Shown here: positions 7,951-13,877 of the stretch, in pieces | How the letters are laid out: each line of letters opens with the position of its first letter | How positions within the stretch are numbered: the first letter of the stretch is position 1 | DNA from: an uncultured Clostridia bacterium | GTDB lineage: Bacteria > Bacillota > Clostridia > Christensenellales > Borkfalkiaceae | DNA length: 13,877 bases | NCBI GenBank assembly: GCA_947629845.1 | Contig: CANRFD010000033.1 | Location: 1-13,877, forward strand | Direction of reading: 5' to 3' | Position numbers and translations under genes: made by a program | The notes under the pieces: generated by a model | Told to the model about the DNA's origin: nothing | What the model saw: the letters and a program-made list of their open reading frames with translations, nothing else | Databases searched by the model: none

Positions 7951-9879
7951 ATGGCAAATTTAAGTTTGAAACACATTTATAAGGTATACCCCAACGGCGT
8001 GAAGGCGGTCAACGACTTCAACATGGAGATCGCCGACAAGGAATTTATCGTCTTTGTCGGCCCCTCTGGCTGCGGTAAATCCACGACGCTCCGCATGATC
8101 GCGGGTCTCGAGGACATCACCGCGGGCGAACTCTCCATCGGCGACCTCGTCGTAAACGACATGGAGCCCAAGGATCGCGATATCGCCATGGTGTTCCAGA
8201 ACTATGCGCTCTATCCGCACATGACGGTGTACGAGAACATCGCATTCGGTCTGCGGCTGCGCAGGATCCCGCGCGACGAGGCGCACCCCAACGGCAAGTT
8301 CACCAAGGAGGAGATCAACAGCCGCGTGCTCGAGGCCGCCGAGATCCTCGGCATCACCGAATACCTCGGCAGAAAGCCCAAGGAGATGTCGGGCGGCCAG
8401 CGCCAGCGCGTCTCCCTCGGCAGGGCGATCGTCCGCGAGCCCAAGGTCATGCTCCTCGACGAGCCGCTCTCCAACCTCGACGCCAAGCTCCGCACGCAGA
8501 TGCGCGCCGAGATCTCCAAGCTGCACGCCAAGCTGAACACGACGTTCATCTACGTCACGCACGACCAGATCGAGGCCATGACGATGGGCACCCGCATCGT
8601 CGTCATGAAGAACGGGTTCGTACAGCAGATCGATACGCCCAAGAACCTCTACAATTACCCGGGGAACAAGTTCGTCGCGGGCTTTATCGGCACGCCGCAG
8701 ATGAACTTCTTCGAGGGCACATTAAAGAAGGAGGGCAACAGCGTGCGCATCCGCTTCGACCATTCCGAGGCGGAGATCACCGTTCCCTATTCCTATTTCT
8801 ACAAGACGCGCCCCGACTATCTCGACGGGGAAAAGAAGGTCGTCATCGGGCTCCGCGCGGAGAACTTCTCCATCGACCCCGAAACGCTCAAGACGGCAGA
8901 CGCTCGCATCCCGTTCAAGGTATCGCACAAGGAGGAGCTCGGCAACGAGACGCTCGTCTATGGCGACATCAATATGGAAGGGGACGGCTATGTCGAGAGC
9001 ACGACCCGCATCATCATCAAGTGCAGGGAGGACGTCGATCTCGTCTCGGGCGACGTCGCGGAGGCGGCGCTCGACCTCGACCGCATCCATCTCTTCGACA
9101 AGGAGACGGAGGTCAGCATCCTGCCCCGCGTTCCCGAGTACAACTACCTCGACTGCGAAGTCGAAGGCGGCAAGCTGAACTTCCTCGGGCAGACGGTCGA
9201 ACTTCCTCCCGCGATCGCGTGCGAGGACGGCGCGGGCGAACTTCTCATCCCCAGCGACGCCATCTATGCGGGCGGCCCCATCAAGGCGAAGGTCGTCGGC
9301 ACGGAGAAGGCAGGGGAGCTCGAGCTGTGCAATCTCGAGCTCGGCGGCCGCCGTCTGTTTGCGGTCGCGCCCGGCGAGGGCGTCGAGGCGGGCGTCGGCA
9401 TCGACATGAAGAAGATCGCCATCCGCCGCGGCGAGCAGGAGATCGTTCACCCCATGCCGCTGAAAATGCGCTTCGAGGGCAAGATGACCAAGCGCAAGGA
9501 GACGGAAGAGGTCGAGGTGAAGGGCAAGAAAAAGAACAAGAAGGTCATCAAGTTCTACCTCTCGATCGAGGGAGTGGAGTTCCCCGCGCCCGCGTTCATC
9601 ACCTCCAAACTGATCGCCGCGCTCACCGCAAAGCGCGTGTTCGAAACGGCTTTGAGCTTCGAGTGCACGCCGTACGGCCTCGTTCCCGGGGAGACGGGTA
9701 TTCCCGCGACCGTCGAACGCATTTTGGACTACGGCGCCGAGAAGTTCGCCGTCTGCCGCGTCGGCGAGCAGGAGGTGTACGTCAAGGCGGAAGAGGAGCT
9801 CTCCGGCGAGATCTTCCTTACGCCCGATTTCAACACGATCGGCGTCATCCAGACGGATATGGACATCCGCATCGTGTAA
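7951..9879 (+). CDS. msmK: Maltodextrin ABC transporter ATPase (MsmK/MalK type) with long C-terminal extension
   Basis: This cytoplasmic ATPase powers the MalFG channel. The nucleotide-binding domain is intact: Walker A GPSGCGKS (37-44), Q-loop Gln83, signature MSGGQ (146-150), Walker B VMLLDE (166-171) and switch His204. The usual regulatory TOBE domain covers ~245-385 and ends LDLDRIHLFD. Typical family members stop there (~360-380 residues), but this one runs to 642. The extra part has a second TOBE-like stretch (~400-492, NFLGQTVELPP to GVGIDMKKIAIR). It then has a Lys/Glu-rich segment (~510-533, with KGKKKNKK) and a third beta-rich piece (~586-642, ATVERILDYGAEKFAV). The frame stays open with uniform GC-rich codons, so a frameshift is unlikely. 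AGGA lies 7 nt before the ATG. Whether it serves only this transporter or several is unknown. The function of the extension is not known. Confidence 0.9.
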   Translation: MANLSLKHIYKVYPNGVKAVNDFNMEIADKEFIVFVGPSGCGKSTTLRMIAGLEDITAGELSIGDLVVNDMEPKDRDIAMVFQNYALYPHMTVYENIAFGLRLRRIPRDEAHPNGKFTKEEINSRVLEAAEILGITEYLGRKPKEMSGGQRQRVSLGRAIVREPKVMLLDEPLSNLDAKLRTQMRAEISKLHAKLNTTFIYVTHDQIEAMTMGTRIVVMKNGFVQQIDTPKNLYNYPGNKFVAGFIGTPQMNFFEGTLKKEGNSVRIRFDHSEAEITVPYSYFYKTRPDYLDGEKKVVIGLRAENFSIDPETLKTADARIPFKVSHKEELGNETLVYGDINMEGDGYVESTTRIIIKCREDVDLVSGDVAEAALDLDRIHLFDKETEVSILPRVPEYNYLDCEVEGGKLNFLGQTVELPPAIACEDGAGELLIPSDAIYAGGPIKAKVVGTEKAGELELCNLELGGRRLFAVAPGEGVEAGVGIDMKKIAIRRGEQEIVHPMPLKMRFEGKMTKRKETEEVEVKGKKKNKKVIKFYLSIEGVEFPAPAFITSKLIAALTAKRVFETALSFECTPYGLVPGETGIPATVERILDYGAEKFAVCRVGEQEVYVKAEEELSGEIFLTPDFNTIGVIQTDMDIRIV

Positions 9880-9894
9880 TTTATGCACAAAAGC

Positions 9895-9931
9895 TCCGCG
9901 CCCACGGGTCTCCGCCGGCGCGGATTTTTTT
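9895..9931 (+). terminator. Intrinsic terminator of the maltodextrin operon
   Basis: TCCGCGCC (9895-9902) and GGCGCGGA (9917-9924) form a perfect 8-bp GC-rich stem, followed at once by T7 (9925-9931). It begins 16 bases after the ATPase stop. ACAAAA before the stem and TTTTGTG after it make the site partly symmetric, so weak action on the other strand is possible. The rest of the gap up to 10016 shows no gene. Confidence 0.88.
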
Positions 9932-10015
9932 GTGTTCGGTTTCTTTGAACGCCTTCAGGCGGGCGCGGAGAGCGATAGGGGAGAACAAAAAACGCGGCAG
10001 AGGGGGGCTCCGCGC

Positions 10016-10044
10016 TTGCAATTCCGCGCCGTCCGTGATACAAT
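10016..10044 (+). promoter_or_regulatory. Promoter of the phosphatase-acetyltransferase operon
   Basis: TTGCAA (10016-10021), a 17-bp spacer and TACAAT (10039-10044) with an upstream TG (extended -10) form a good sigma-A promoter. Transcription should start near 10051, about 56 nt before the ATG at 10107. Confidence 0.7.
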
Positions 10045-10106
10045 CATTGGCGAAAGGCTCGCAGACGGCCGTTCTGCGCCCGATTTTTGCGGTTTACGGG
10101 GGTTTT

Positions 10107-10793
10107 ATGACCTACATCCTCTCGGATATCCACGGCGAATACGAGTTGTTCTGCAGGCTCATGGACAAGGTGCGCTTCTCGGACGCCGACCTTCTCATCT
10201 CGTGCGGGGACGTTGTCGAAAAGGGGCGGCACTCCATCCGCCTCGCGCAGCTGCTGTTTTCCATGAAAAACGCCGTGCTGTTGGCGGGCAATCACGAGTA
10301 CGCCTTTCTCAAATATTATTGGGGGCTTTTGCAGCGTTCCCCCGCCGATTTCGACAGCGTTTTGCGGTTTTTGCAAAAATATTTCCCCGACGACGGCGAA
10401 CTTCTCGACTGGGAGACGGTCGACCGCTTCGAGGCGATGCCCTATTATTACGAGGCGGAAAACTACATCTGCGTCCACGCCGGCGCGCCGCTCGATCGGG
10501 AGGGGCGCATCCTGCCGCTCAAGGAGGCCTCCCCCGAACAGCTCGTCTACGACCGCATTTTCAAGGATCCCGGCGTCCTGCCCCGCGGCGGAAAGTGCGT
10601 CTTTTTCGGGCACACGCCCACCGTAAATTTGGGCTTCGCGCCGGAGATAAAATGCTACCCCCGCGAGGAAAAATGCGGGAATGGGGTCGAAAATTACTAC
10701 AAGATCCACCTCGATACCGGCACTTGGATCAGCGGCGTTTTGGGCTGCTTCCGCGTGGAGGATTGCAGGCGCTTCTATGTGAATAAGGAGTGA
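10107..10793 (+). CDS. PPP-family metallophosphatase (calcineurin-like)
   Basis: This 228-residue two-metal phosphoesterase shows the full motif set: DIHG (7-10), GDVVEKG (34-40), GNHE (61-64), VHAG with His124, and GHTP with His169. The late segment KIHLDTGTW (199-207) is typical of the PPP group, which includes bacterial Ser/Thr phosphatases (PrpE, PrpA/B type) and symmetric Ap4A hydrolases (ApaH). The substrate could be a phosphoprotein or a dinucleoside polyphosphate; sequence alone does not decide. An open frame extends far upstream in the same phase. The ATG at 10107 is chosen because MTYILSDIHG gives the standard N-terminus and a promoter lies just before it. The ribosome site is poor (GGGGG with a short T-run). 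The next gene begins 4 nt after the stop. Confidence 0.88.
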   Translation: MTYILSDIHGEYELFCRLMDKVRFSDADLLISCGDVVEKGRHSIRLAQLLFSMKNAVLLAGNHEYAFLKYYWGLLQRSPADFDSVLRFLQKYFPDDGELLDWETVDRFEAMPYYYEAENYICVHAGAPLDREGRILPLKEASPEQLVYDRIFKDPGVLPRGGKCVFFGHTPTVNLGFAPEIKCYPREEKCGNGVENYYKIHLDTGTWISGVLGCFRVEDCRRFYVNKE

Positions 10794-10797
10794 GAAC

Positions 10798-11535
10798 ATG
10801 ACAATCGCTACGGTGGGCAGAGGCGGCCGCGCCATGCGGCAAATTGCAGATACCGTCAGGCAGCTGCAGCATTTTTATTCGACGGTCGCCGTGCAGTTCA
10901 ACCGCCACAGCGATGTCAGCGTGCCGCGCGGCGAGGCGGACGCGGTCATCTCCTGCCTTTGTGCGCTGCAGGCGATGGTCTTTCCGTACAGCCCGAGCCT
11001 TTCGCAGATGATCGACGACCTCTGCGGCGGTCTGTTTTTGACCGACGCACAGGGGATCGTGCGCGTCAACCCGTTCCGCTTCGGGAAAATGGAAGCCGTG
11101 CTCCTTTTCCTTGATTCCCCCGATTTCGTGGGCAATTTTTCCCAATATCTGCACACGAATTGGCCGGACGTCGATGCGGGAACATGCAAGCTGCTGCACG
11201 ATGCTGCGCTCGCTTCGGACAGGTTTTCCTTCAATCAGGTCGGCGTCGCCGCGCGGGAGATCTGCATCCTGCTCGCGCAGAAAGTCTTTCGCAGGGAGAT
11301 GGACGAAGAGGGGAAGATCGGCCCCGCCGACGCCTTCGGCATGTTGGAGTGCTTCCTGCGCCACACGCTGAAGGGCGACAGGTACGACGACGTCCGCGGC
11401 TACGCCAAAAAGACGGTCAAACTCGCCGACCACGTCACCCACATCAAATGCGAGGACGCGATCGCCATGGAGACGGCCGTCACCGCCGTCGTTGCGCTCG
11501 TCTCGCTTATCAATACGGTGTCCCGCGGCGCTTGA
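10798..11535 (+). CDS. Unrecognised protein, 245 residues
   Basis: I do not recognise this family. The protein looks soluble and mostly helical, with no signal peptide and no obvious metal or nucleotide motif. An N-terminal helix carries MRQIADTVRQLQHFYSTVAVQF (13-34). A middle part holds CLCALQAMVFPYSPSLSQMIDDL (53-75) and NPFRFGKMEAVLLFLDSPDFVGNF (91-114). The C-terminus has LADHVTHIKCEDAIAMETAV followed by a hydrophobic helix (224-240). That last region is reminiscent of the all-helical ends of some HEPN-like and abortive-infection-like proteins, but this is only an impression. AAGGAG (10785-10790), inside the phosphatase end, lies 7 nt before the ATG. It sits between a phosphatase and an acetyltransferase in what looks like one transcript. 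The codon use matches its neighbours. Confidence 0.75.
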   Translation: MTIATVGRGGRAMRQIADTVRQLQHFYSTVAVQFNRHSDVSVPRGEADAVISCLCALQAMVFPYSPSLSQMIDDLCGGLFLTDAQGIVRVNPFRFGKMEAVLLFLDSPDFVGNFSQYLHTNWPDVDAGTCKLLHDAALASDRFSFNQVGVAAREICILLAQKVFRREMDEEGKIGPADAFGMLECFLRHTLKGDRYDDVRGYAKKTVKLADHVTHIKCEDAIAMETAVTAVVALVSLINTVSRGA

Positions 11536-11573
11536 CCGTTCGCGGAAAAATAATTCTATAAAGAGAGGACGAT

Positions 11574-12140
11574 ATGGACAGGGAACAATTTCTTTTGGAA
11601 ATGAAAAAGCGGACGTACATCGAGGTGGGCTCCGAGGCGCACCTTCACATGCACGAAATGGCGCAGCGGGCGCTCAAATACACCGCCGAGATCAATAGTT
11701 CGTACCACACGCCGCACGAACTCGGCAAACTTTTCTTCGAGCTCATCGGGCAGGAATATGACGAAACGTTCGGGCTCTTCCCGCCCTTTCACACCGATTA
11801 CGGCATGAACATCACCGTCGGGAAGCGGGTGTTCATCAACGAGGGGTGCTGTTTTCAGGATCAGGGCGGAATTTACATCGGCGACGACGTGCTCATCGGC
11901 CAGCAAACGGTCATCGCAACGCTCAACCACGACCTGCGCCCCGAACGCCGCGGCAATATGCAGCCCGCCCCCGTAAAGATCGGGAACAGGGTCTGGATCG
12001 GCGCGCACGTCACCGTCTTGCCCGGCGTCACGGTGGGCGACGGAGCGGTGATCGCCGCAGGCGCCGTCGTCACCAAGGACGTCCCGGCCTCCGCCGTCGT
12101 CGCCGGCGTCCCCGCCAAGGTCATAAAATATATTGAATGA
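11574..12140 (+). CDS. Maltose/galactoside O-acetyltransferase-like enzyme (LacA/NodL/Maa family)
   Basis: This 188-residue left-handed beta-helix acetyltransferase would transfer acetyl from acetyl-CoA to a sugar hydroxyl in the cytoplasm. The N-terminal helical cap (MLEMKKRTYIEV-like start, residues 5-60) matches maltose acetyltransferases. Hexapeptide repeats run ~80-170 (ITVGKRVFINEG, IYIGDDVLIG, VKIGNRVWIGAHVTVLPGVTVGDGAVIAAGAVV). The conserved catalytic His is in TLNHDLRP (His119). The family end VAGVPAKVIK is present, and length is standard. Proximity to the maltodextrin operon suggests a glucose or maltose acceptor, perhaps detoxifying excess sugar, but acceptors in this family are hard to predict. 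GAGAGG lies 5 nt before the ATG, and 38 nt separate it from the previous gene. Confidence 0.88.
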   Translation: MDREQFLLEMKKRTYIEVGSEAHLHMHEMAQRALKYTAEINSSYHTPHELGKLFFELIGQEYDETFGLFPPFHTDYGMNITVGKRVFINEGCCFQDQGGIYIGDDVLIGQQTVIATLNHDLRPERRGNMQPAPVKIGNRVWIGAHVTVLPGVTVGDGAVIAAGAVVTKDVPASAVVAGVPAKVIKYIE

Positions 12141-12190
12141 ACCCTTCCGCCTCCGATCCCCCCAATCCCCGCACTTATCCCATTACGAGT

Positions 12191-12218
12191 GGTGTATTAC
12201 ATATGAATGGTATATTAC
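12191..12218. repeat. Short direct repeat in the intergenic gap
   Basis: GGTGTATTAC (12191-12200) and GGTATATTAC (12209-12218) differ by one base and are offset by 18. Each is preceded by a T-rich or A-rich flank in an otherwise GC-rich area. No function is visible. Confidence 0.35.
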
Positions 12219-12225
12219 TTAACAT

Positions 12226-12257
12226 CAGGCGGGGCGCATCTGCGCCCCGCCTGTTTT
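12226..12257 (+). terminator. Intrinsic terminator after the acetyltransferase gene
   Basis: CAGGCGGGGCGCA (12226-12238) pairs perfectly with TGCGCCCCGCCTG (12241-12253), then TTTT. It ends the plus-strand operon. It lies 18 bases beyond the stop of the convergent minus-strand gene and may block read-through from that side too, although there is no T-run in that direction. Confidence 0.85.
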
Positions 12258-12274
12258 GGCTTAGCATTGATAAC

Positions 12275-13390
12275 TTAAAACGAATCTTCCAAATTGTCAA
12301 TCCATTGTTTTATAATAGGTTCAAGGTCGTCCTCATCTTCATATGTATTTACATTATCCTTTAGAATGTCAAAGAAATTTTTGCCCTCCAAGCTTTTTGA
12401 TTTTGCAATTAAGCAATTCTTAAATTGCGCCTGCATACTTCCCAACTCATAAGCAACATTGGGGCTATATGTGTTGTTTTCTTCTGGCTCATCGAATACG
12501 ACGATCCCATACTTGCAGACATAAGATAGAGCTATTGGATTATAAACATCATTGGTCAACTCATTTTCATCGGCTATCACACAGTTATATCCTTTATCAC
12601 GTACCCATGATTTAATTGCCGAGCGCAAAACTTTATTTGATTTGCGATATTTGATCATTAGAAAAATATTTTTTTCATATGGATGATGCTTCAAAAAGTC
12701 TTTTATGCTATCAGAATGCCCTGCGATACTATGTCCGAGCTTAATAATTGTTCCGTTGTGGAAACGGATTGCGCCGGGGACTTCTTTGTTATAGTAATCA
12801 AGAAGTTGTTTAATAAGACGATGGAAGTCGGTTTTGTCGGAATTATTGATGATAGTATGCTTGTAGATGTGTATGCTTTGGGATGCATAATCATCCCAAA
12901 TAATTTCATTTTTTTCGAGTCGGTCGGCAATCTCCTGCTCCGAATAATTCTCTCTTCTCAATCGCTCCAAAACGAGTTGAGTATCGGTAAATATGAAAAC
13001 CGGAATTACGTTATAAATTGCGTCATATCGGTTAATCAAGTTTTCAATTGTTTTAGTGTCCGTAACGACAATGAAAACATTGTTGCAGGAGCGCAATTGA
13101 TTTTCAATTTCTTTCAAATTAAACCCATACTCGTATTTTTTATCGCGTTTTCCATAGTAGTAGCTCACAAAATCATCGCCGAGTTCCTGCTTCTTAAGAG
13201 CAAATTCAGCTTGCGTAACGAATATCAGATCGCTTTTCAGTTCTCCTGCGCTTTCTCTTGTGCGCTGAGGGCGTGTTGTATACTTTTTGATAACGCATGC
13301 GTTCAAATTTTCGCATTTATCATAGATGTATTCAATACAATCGGATTTTCCCGTCCCTGCTAATCCATCAATTAAAAATAAGTTTTTCAT
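12275..13390 (-). CDS. Guanylate-kinase-like P-loop domain fused to TIR/deoxyribosyltransferase-like domain
   Basis: This is a 371-residue cytoplasmic protein with no signal or membrane segment. Residues 1-~200 resemble guanylate kinase/PhnN: P-loop GLAGTGKS (9-16), TTRPQR (38-43), GELKSDLIFVTQAEF (49-63), Tyr88-Gly89 and a lid-like ERLRRENYSEQEIADRL (142-158). By eye, several guanine-contacting residues of true guanylate kinases are missing (Ser76 where Glu is expected, Leu55 for Tyr, Phe90 for Ser/Thr), so the substrate may differ. Residues ~238-345 look like the TIR/nucleoside-deoxyribosyltransferase-like fold: strand NIFLMIKYR, VIADENE, YGIVVFDE, then PNVAYELG (310-317) with Glu315 at the usual catalytic position. 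A GTG at 13396 is in frame, but the ATG at 13390 follows AAGG at good spacing and is preferred. The gene is AT-rich, unlike its neighbours, and stands alone. A role in phage defence is a hypothesis. Confidence 0.82.
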   Translation of the reverse strand: MKNLFLIDGLAGTGKSDCIEYIYDKCENLNACVIKKYTTRPQRTRESAGELKSDLIFVTQAEFALKKQELGDDFVSYYYGKRDKKYEYGFNLKEIENQLRSCNNVFIVVTDTKTIENLINRYDAIYNVIPVFIFTDTQLVLERLRRENYSEQEIADRLEKNEIIWDDYASQSIHIYKHTIINNSDKTDFHRLIKQLLDYYNKEVPGAIRFHNGTIIKLGHSIAGHSDSIKDFLKHHPYEKNIFLMIKYRKSNKVLRSAIKSWVRDKGYNCVIADENELTNDVYNPIALSYVCKYGIVVFDEPEENNTYSPNVAYELGSMQAQFKNCLIAKSKSLEGKNFFDILKDNVNTYEDEDDLEPIIKQWIDNLEDSF

Positions 13391-13435
13391 ATGCACCTTG
13401 TCTTAAGTAATTGTACCAGTGAAAATAGCGATCGT

Positions 13436-13464
13436 ATTATAACATATTTCCAAGATTAAATCAA
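13436..13464 (-). promoter_or_regulatory. Promoter of the kinase/TIR-like fusion gene
   Basis: On the minus strand, TTGATT (13459-13464), a 17-bp spacer and a perfect TATAAT (13436-13441) form a strong sigma-A promoter. Transcription should start near 13429, about 40 nt before the ATG at 13390. The gene is therefore likely expressed on its own. Confidence 0.75.
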
Positions 13465-13468
13465 TCTT
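13452..13468. promoter_or_regulatory. Inverted repeat over the -35 box, possible operator
   Basis: AAGATT (13452-13457) and AATCTT (13463-13468) are inverted arms spaced by 5 bases, and the repeat covers the -35 box at 13459-13464. A repressor bound here would block transcription. The arms are short and AT-rich, so chance is possible. Confidence 0.35.
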
Positions 13469-13540
13469 TTTATGAAACCAATTTTATAAAATGGCACTTT
13501 GGCGGGGGATTGGCTAAAACGAGCGCGCCGCTTTTGTTCA

Positions 13541-13581
13541 AAATAAAAATGGGCGGCCGAGCACATTGTGCCAGACCGCCC
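13541..13581 (-). terminator. Intrinsic terminator of the tRNA-Ser gene
   Basis: On the minus strand, GGGCGG (13576-13581) pairs with CCGCCC (13551-13556). Inside is a second small stem, GCAC/GTGC. ATTTTTATTT follows. It starts 4 bases after the encoded CCA end of the tRNA. Confidence 0.8.
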
Positions 13582-13585
13582 GTTT

Positions 13586-13673
13586 TGGCGGAAGGTGAGG
13601 GAATCGAACCCCCGGATAGTTGCCCATCAACGGTTTTCAAGACCGCCGCATTCGACCGCTCTGCCAACCTTCC
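13586..13673 (-). tRNA. tRNA-Ser (anticodon UGA)
   Basis: This 88-nt gene is read on the minus strand, from GGAAGGT to GCCA. The acceptor stem GGAAGGT/ACCTTCC pairs perfectly. The anticodon stem GCGGT/ACCGT encloses loop CTTGAAA with anticodon TGA. A long variable arm follows, as expected for class II serine tRNA. The T arm is GGGGG-TTCGAAT-CCCTC. The CCA end is encoded, with discriminator G. It reads UCA and other UCN serine codons. Confidence 0.97.
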
Positions 13674-13746
13674 AAATATCAAATTGCGCCGCCCAAAAGC
13701 CTGTAAGCCGCCGCGCTTGCCCGTCGTCCGCCGCGCCGCTCGAAGG

Positions 13747-13830
13747 CCGCCGCCGCGCCTCCGCCGCCGCATCTCCGCCGCCGCGCCTCCGCCGCCGCAT
13801 CTCCGCCGCCGCATCTCCGCCGCCGCGCCT
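13747..13830. repeat. Six tandem copies of a 14-bp GC-rich unit
   Basis: The unit has two forms, A = CCGCCGCCGCGCCT and B = CCGCCGCCGCATCT, arranged A-B-A-B-B-A with no gaps. Fourteen is not a multiple of three, so a coding role is unlikely even though open frames cross it on both strands. GTAAGCCGC occurs on both sides (13703-13711 and 13834-13842). It lies 5' of the tRNA-Ser gene. No gene is seen between the tRNA and the window end. Confidence 0.85.
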
Positions 13831-13877
13831 CTCGTAAGCCGCGAAGCCGCCCGCAGGCAAGCAATCTCCGTGTGATG

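Noticed and set aside
9021..10106. Very long open frame running into the phosphatase from inside the ATPase gene
   Set aside because: It overlaps the ATPase gene in another frame, has an Arg-rich shadow composition, and crosses the terminator and the phosphatase promoter. The DIHG N-terminus fits the ATG at 10107.
12142..12151. CCTTCCGCC near the acetyltransferase end, matching the tRNA-Ser 3' end, as a possible attachment site
   Set aside because: The 9-bp match is in inverted orientation relative to the tRNA, whereas att repeats are direct. It is short enough to be chance in C-rich sequence.
12137..12364. 75-residue plus-strand frame after the acetyltransferase
   Set aside because: It runs through the terminator hairpin and into the antisense of the fusion gene. 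It has no ribosome site and no recognisable protein features.
13682..13709. Possible tRNA promoter (TTACAG and TTTGAT-like boxes, minus strand)
   Set aside because: The boxes are poor matches and the -10 candidate is ambiguous, so it is not annotated.
13747..13830. The 14-bp array as a CRISPR
   Set aside because: There are no spacers; the units are directly adjacent and far too short.
13510..13875. Open frames on both strands across the tRNA and the 14-bp array
   Set aside because: They cross a tRNA gene and a repeat whose period is not a multiple of three. The absence of stops is due to GC richness.

Overview
The window looks like a chromosomal contig from a Gram-positive (Bacillota) anaerobe, most likely a GC-rich gut clostridium. 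The reasons are lipoprotein-anchored solute-binding and amylolytic proteins, strong GGAGG-type ribosome binding sites, sigma-A-like promoters with 17-bp spacers, and a maltodextrin ABC transporter of clostridial type. A placement near Christensenellales is only an impression.

Region 1 (1-9931) is a starch/maltodextrin locus. It opens with the 3' end of a type I pullulanase. A promoter (486-514) and a roughly 220-nt leader with several perfect hairpins follow. Then come six co-oriented genes: a multi-module carbohydrate-binding-type lipoprotein, a MalE-type binding lipoprotein, MalF, MalG, a membrane-anchored GH13 alpha-amylase, and a MsmK/MalK-type ATPase with an unusually long C-terminus. 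A strong terminator (9895-9931) closes the unit. The likely flow is that surface-held modules and the tethered amylase bind and cut starch. The oligosaccharides are then captured by the MalE-like protein, imported through MalFG, and driven by the ATPase.

Region 2 (10016-12257) has its own promoter and terminator and holds three genes: a PPP-family metallophosphatase, an unrecognised 245-residue protein, and a maltose/galactoside O-acetyltransferase-like hexapeptide-repeat enzyme.

Region 3 (12275-13673, minus strand) carries a markedly AT-rich single gene with its own near-consensus promoter. It encodes a fusion of a guanylate-kinase-like P-loop domain with a TIR/nucleoside-deoxyribosyltransferase-like domain (motif NVAYELG). 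It lies on the 3' side of a tRNA-Ser(UGA) gene and is the best candidate for an undescribed system, possibly anti-phage; that role is inference. The window ends in six tandem copies of a 14-bp GC-rich unit.
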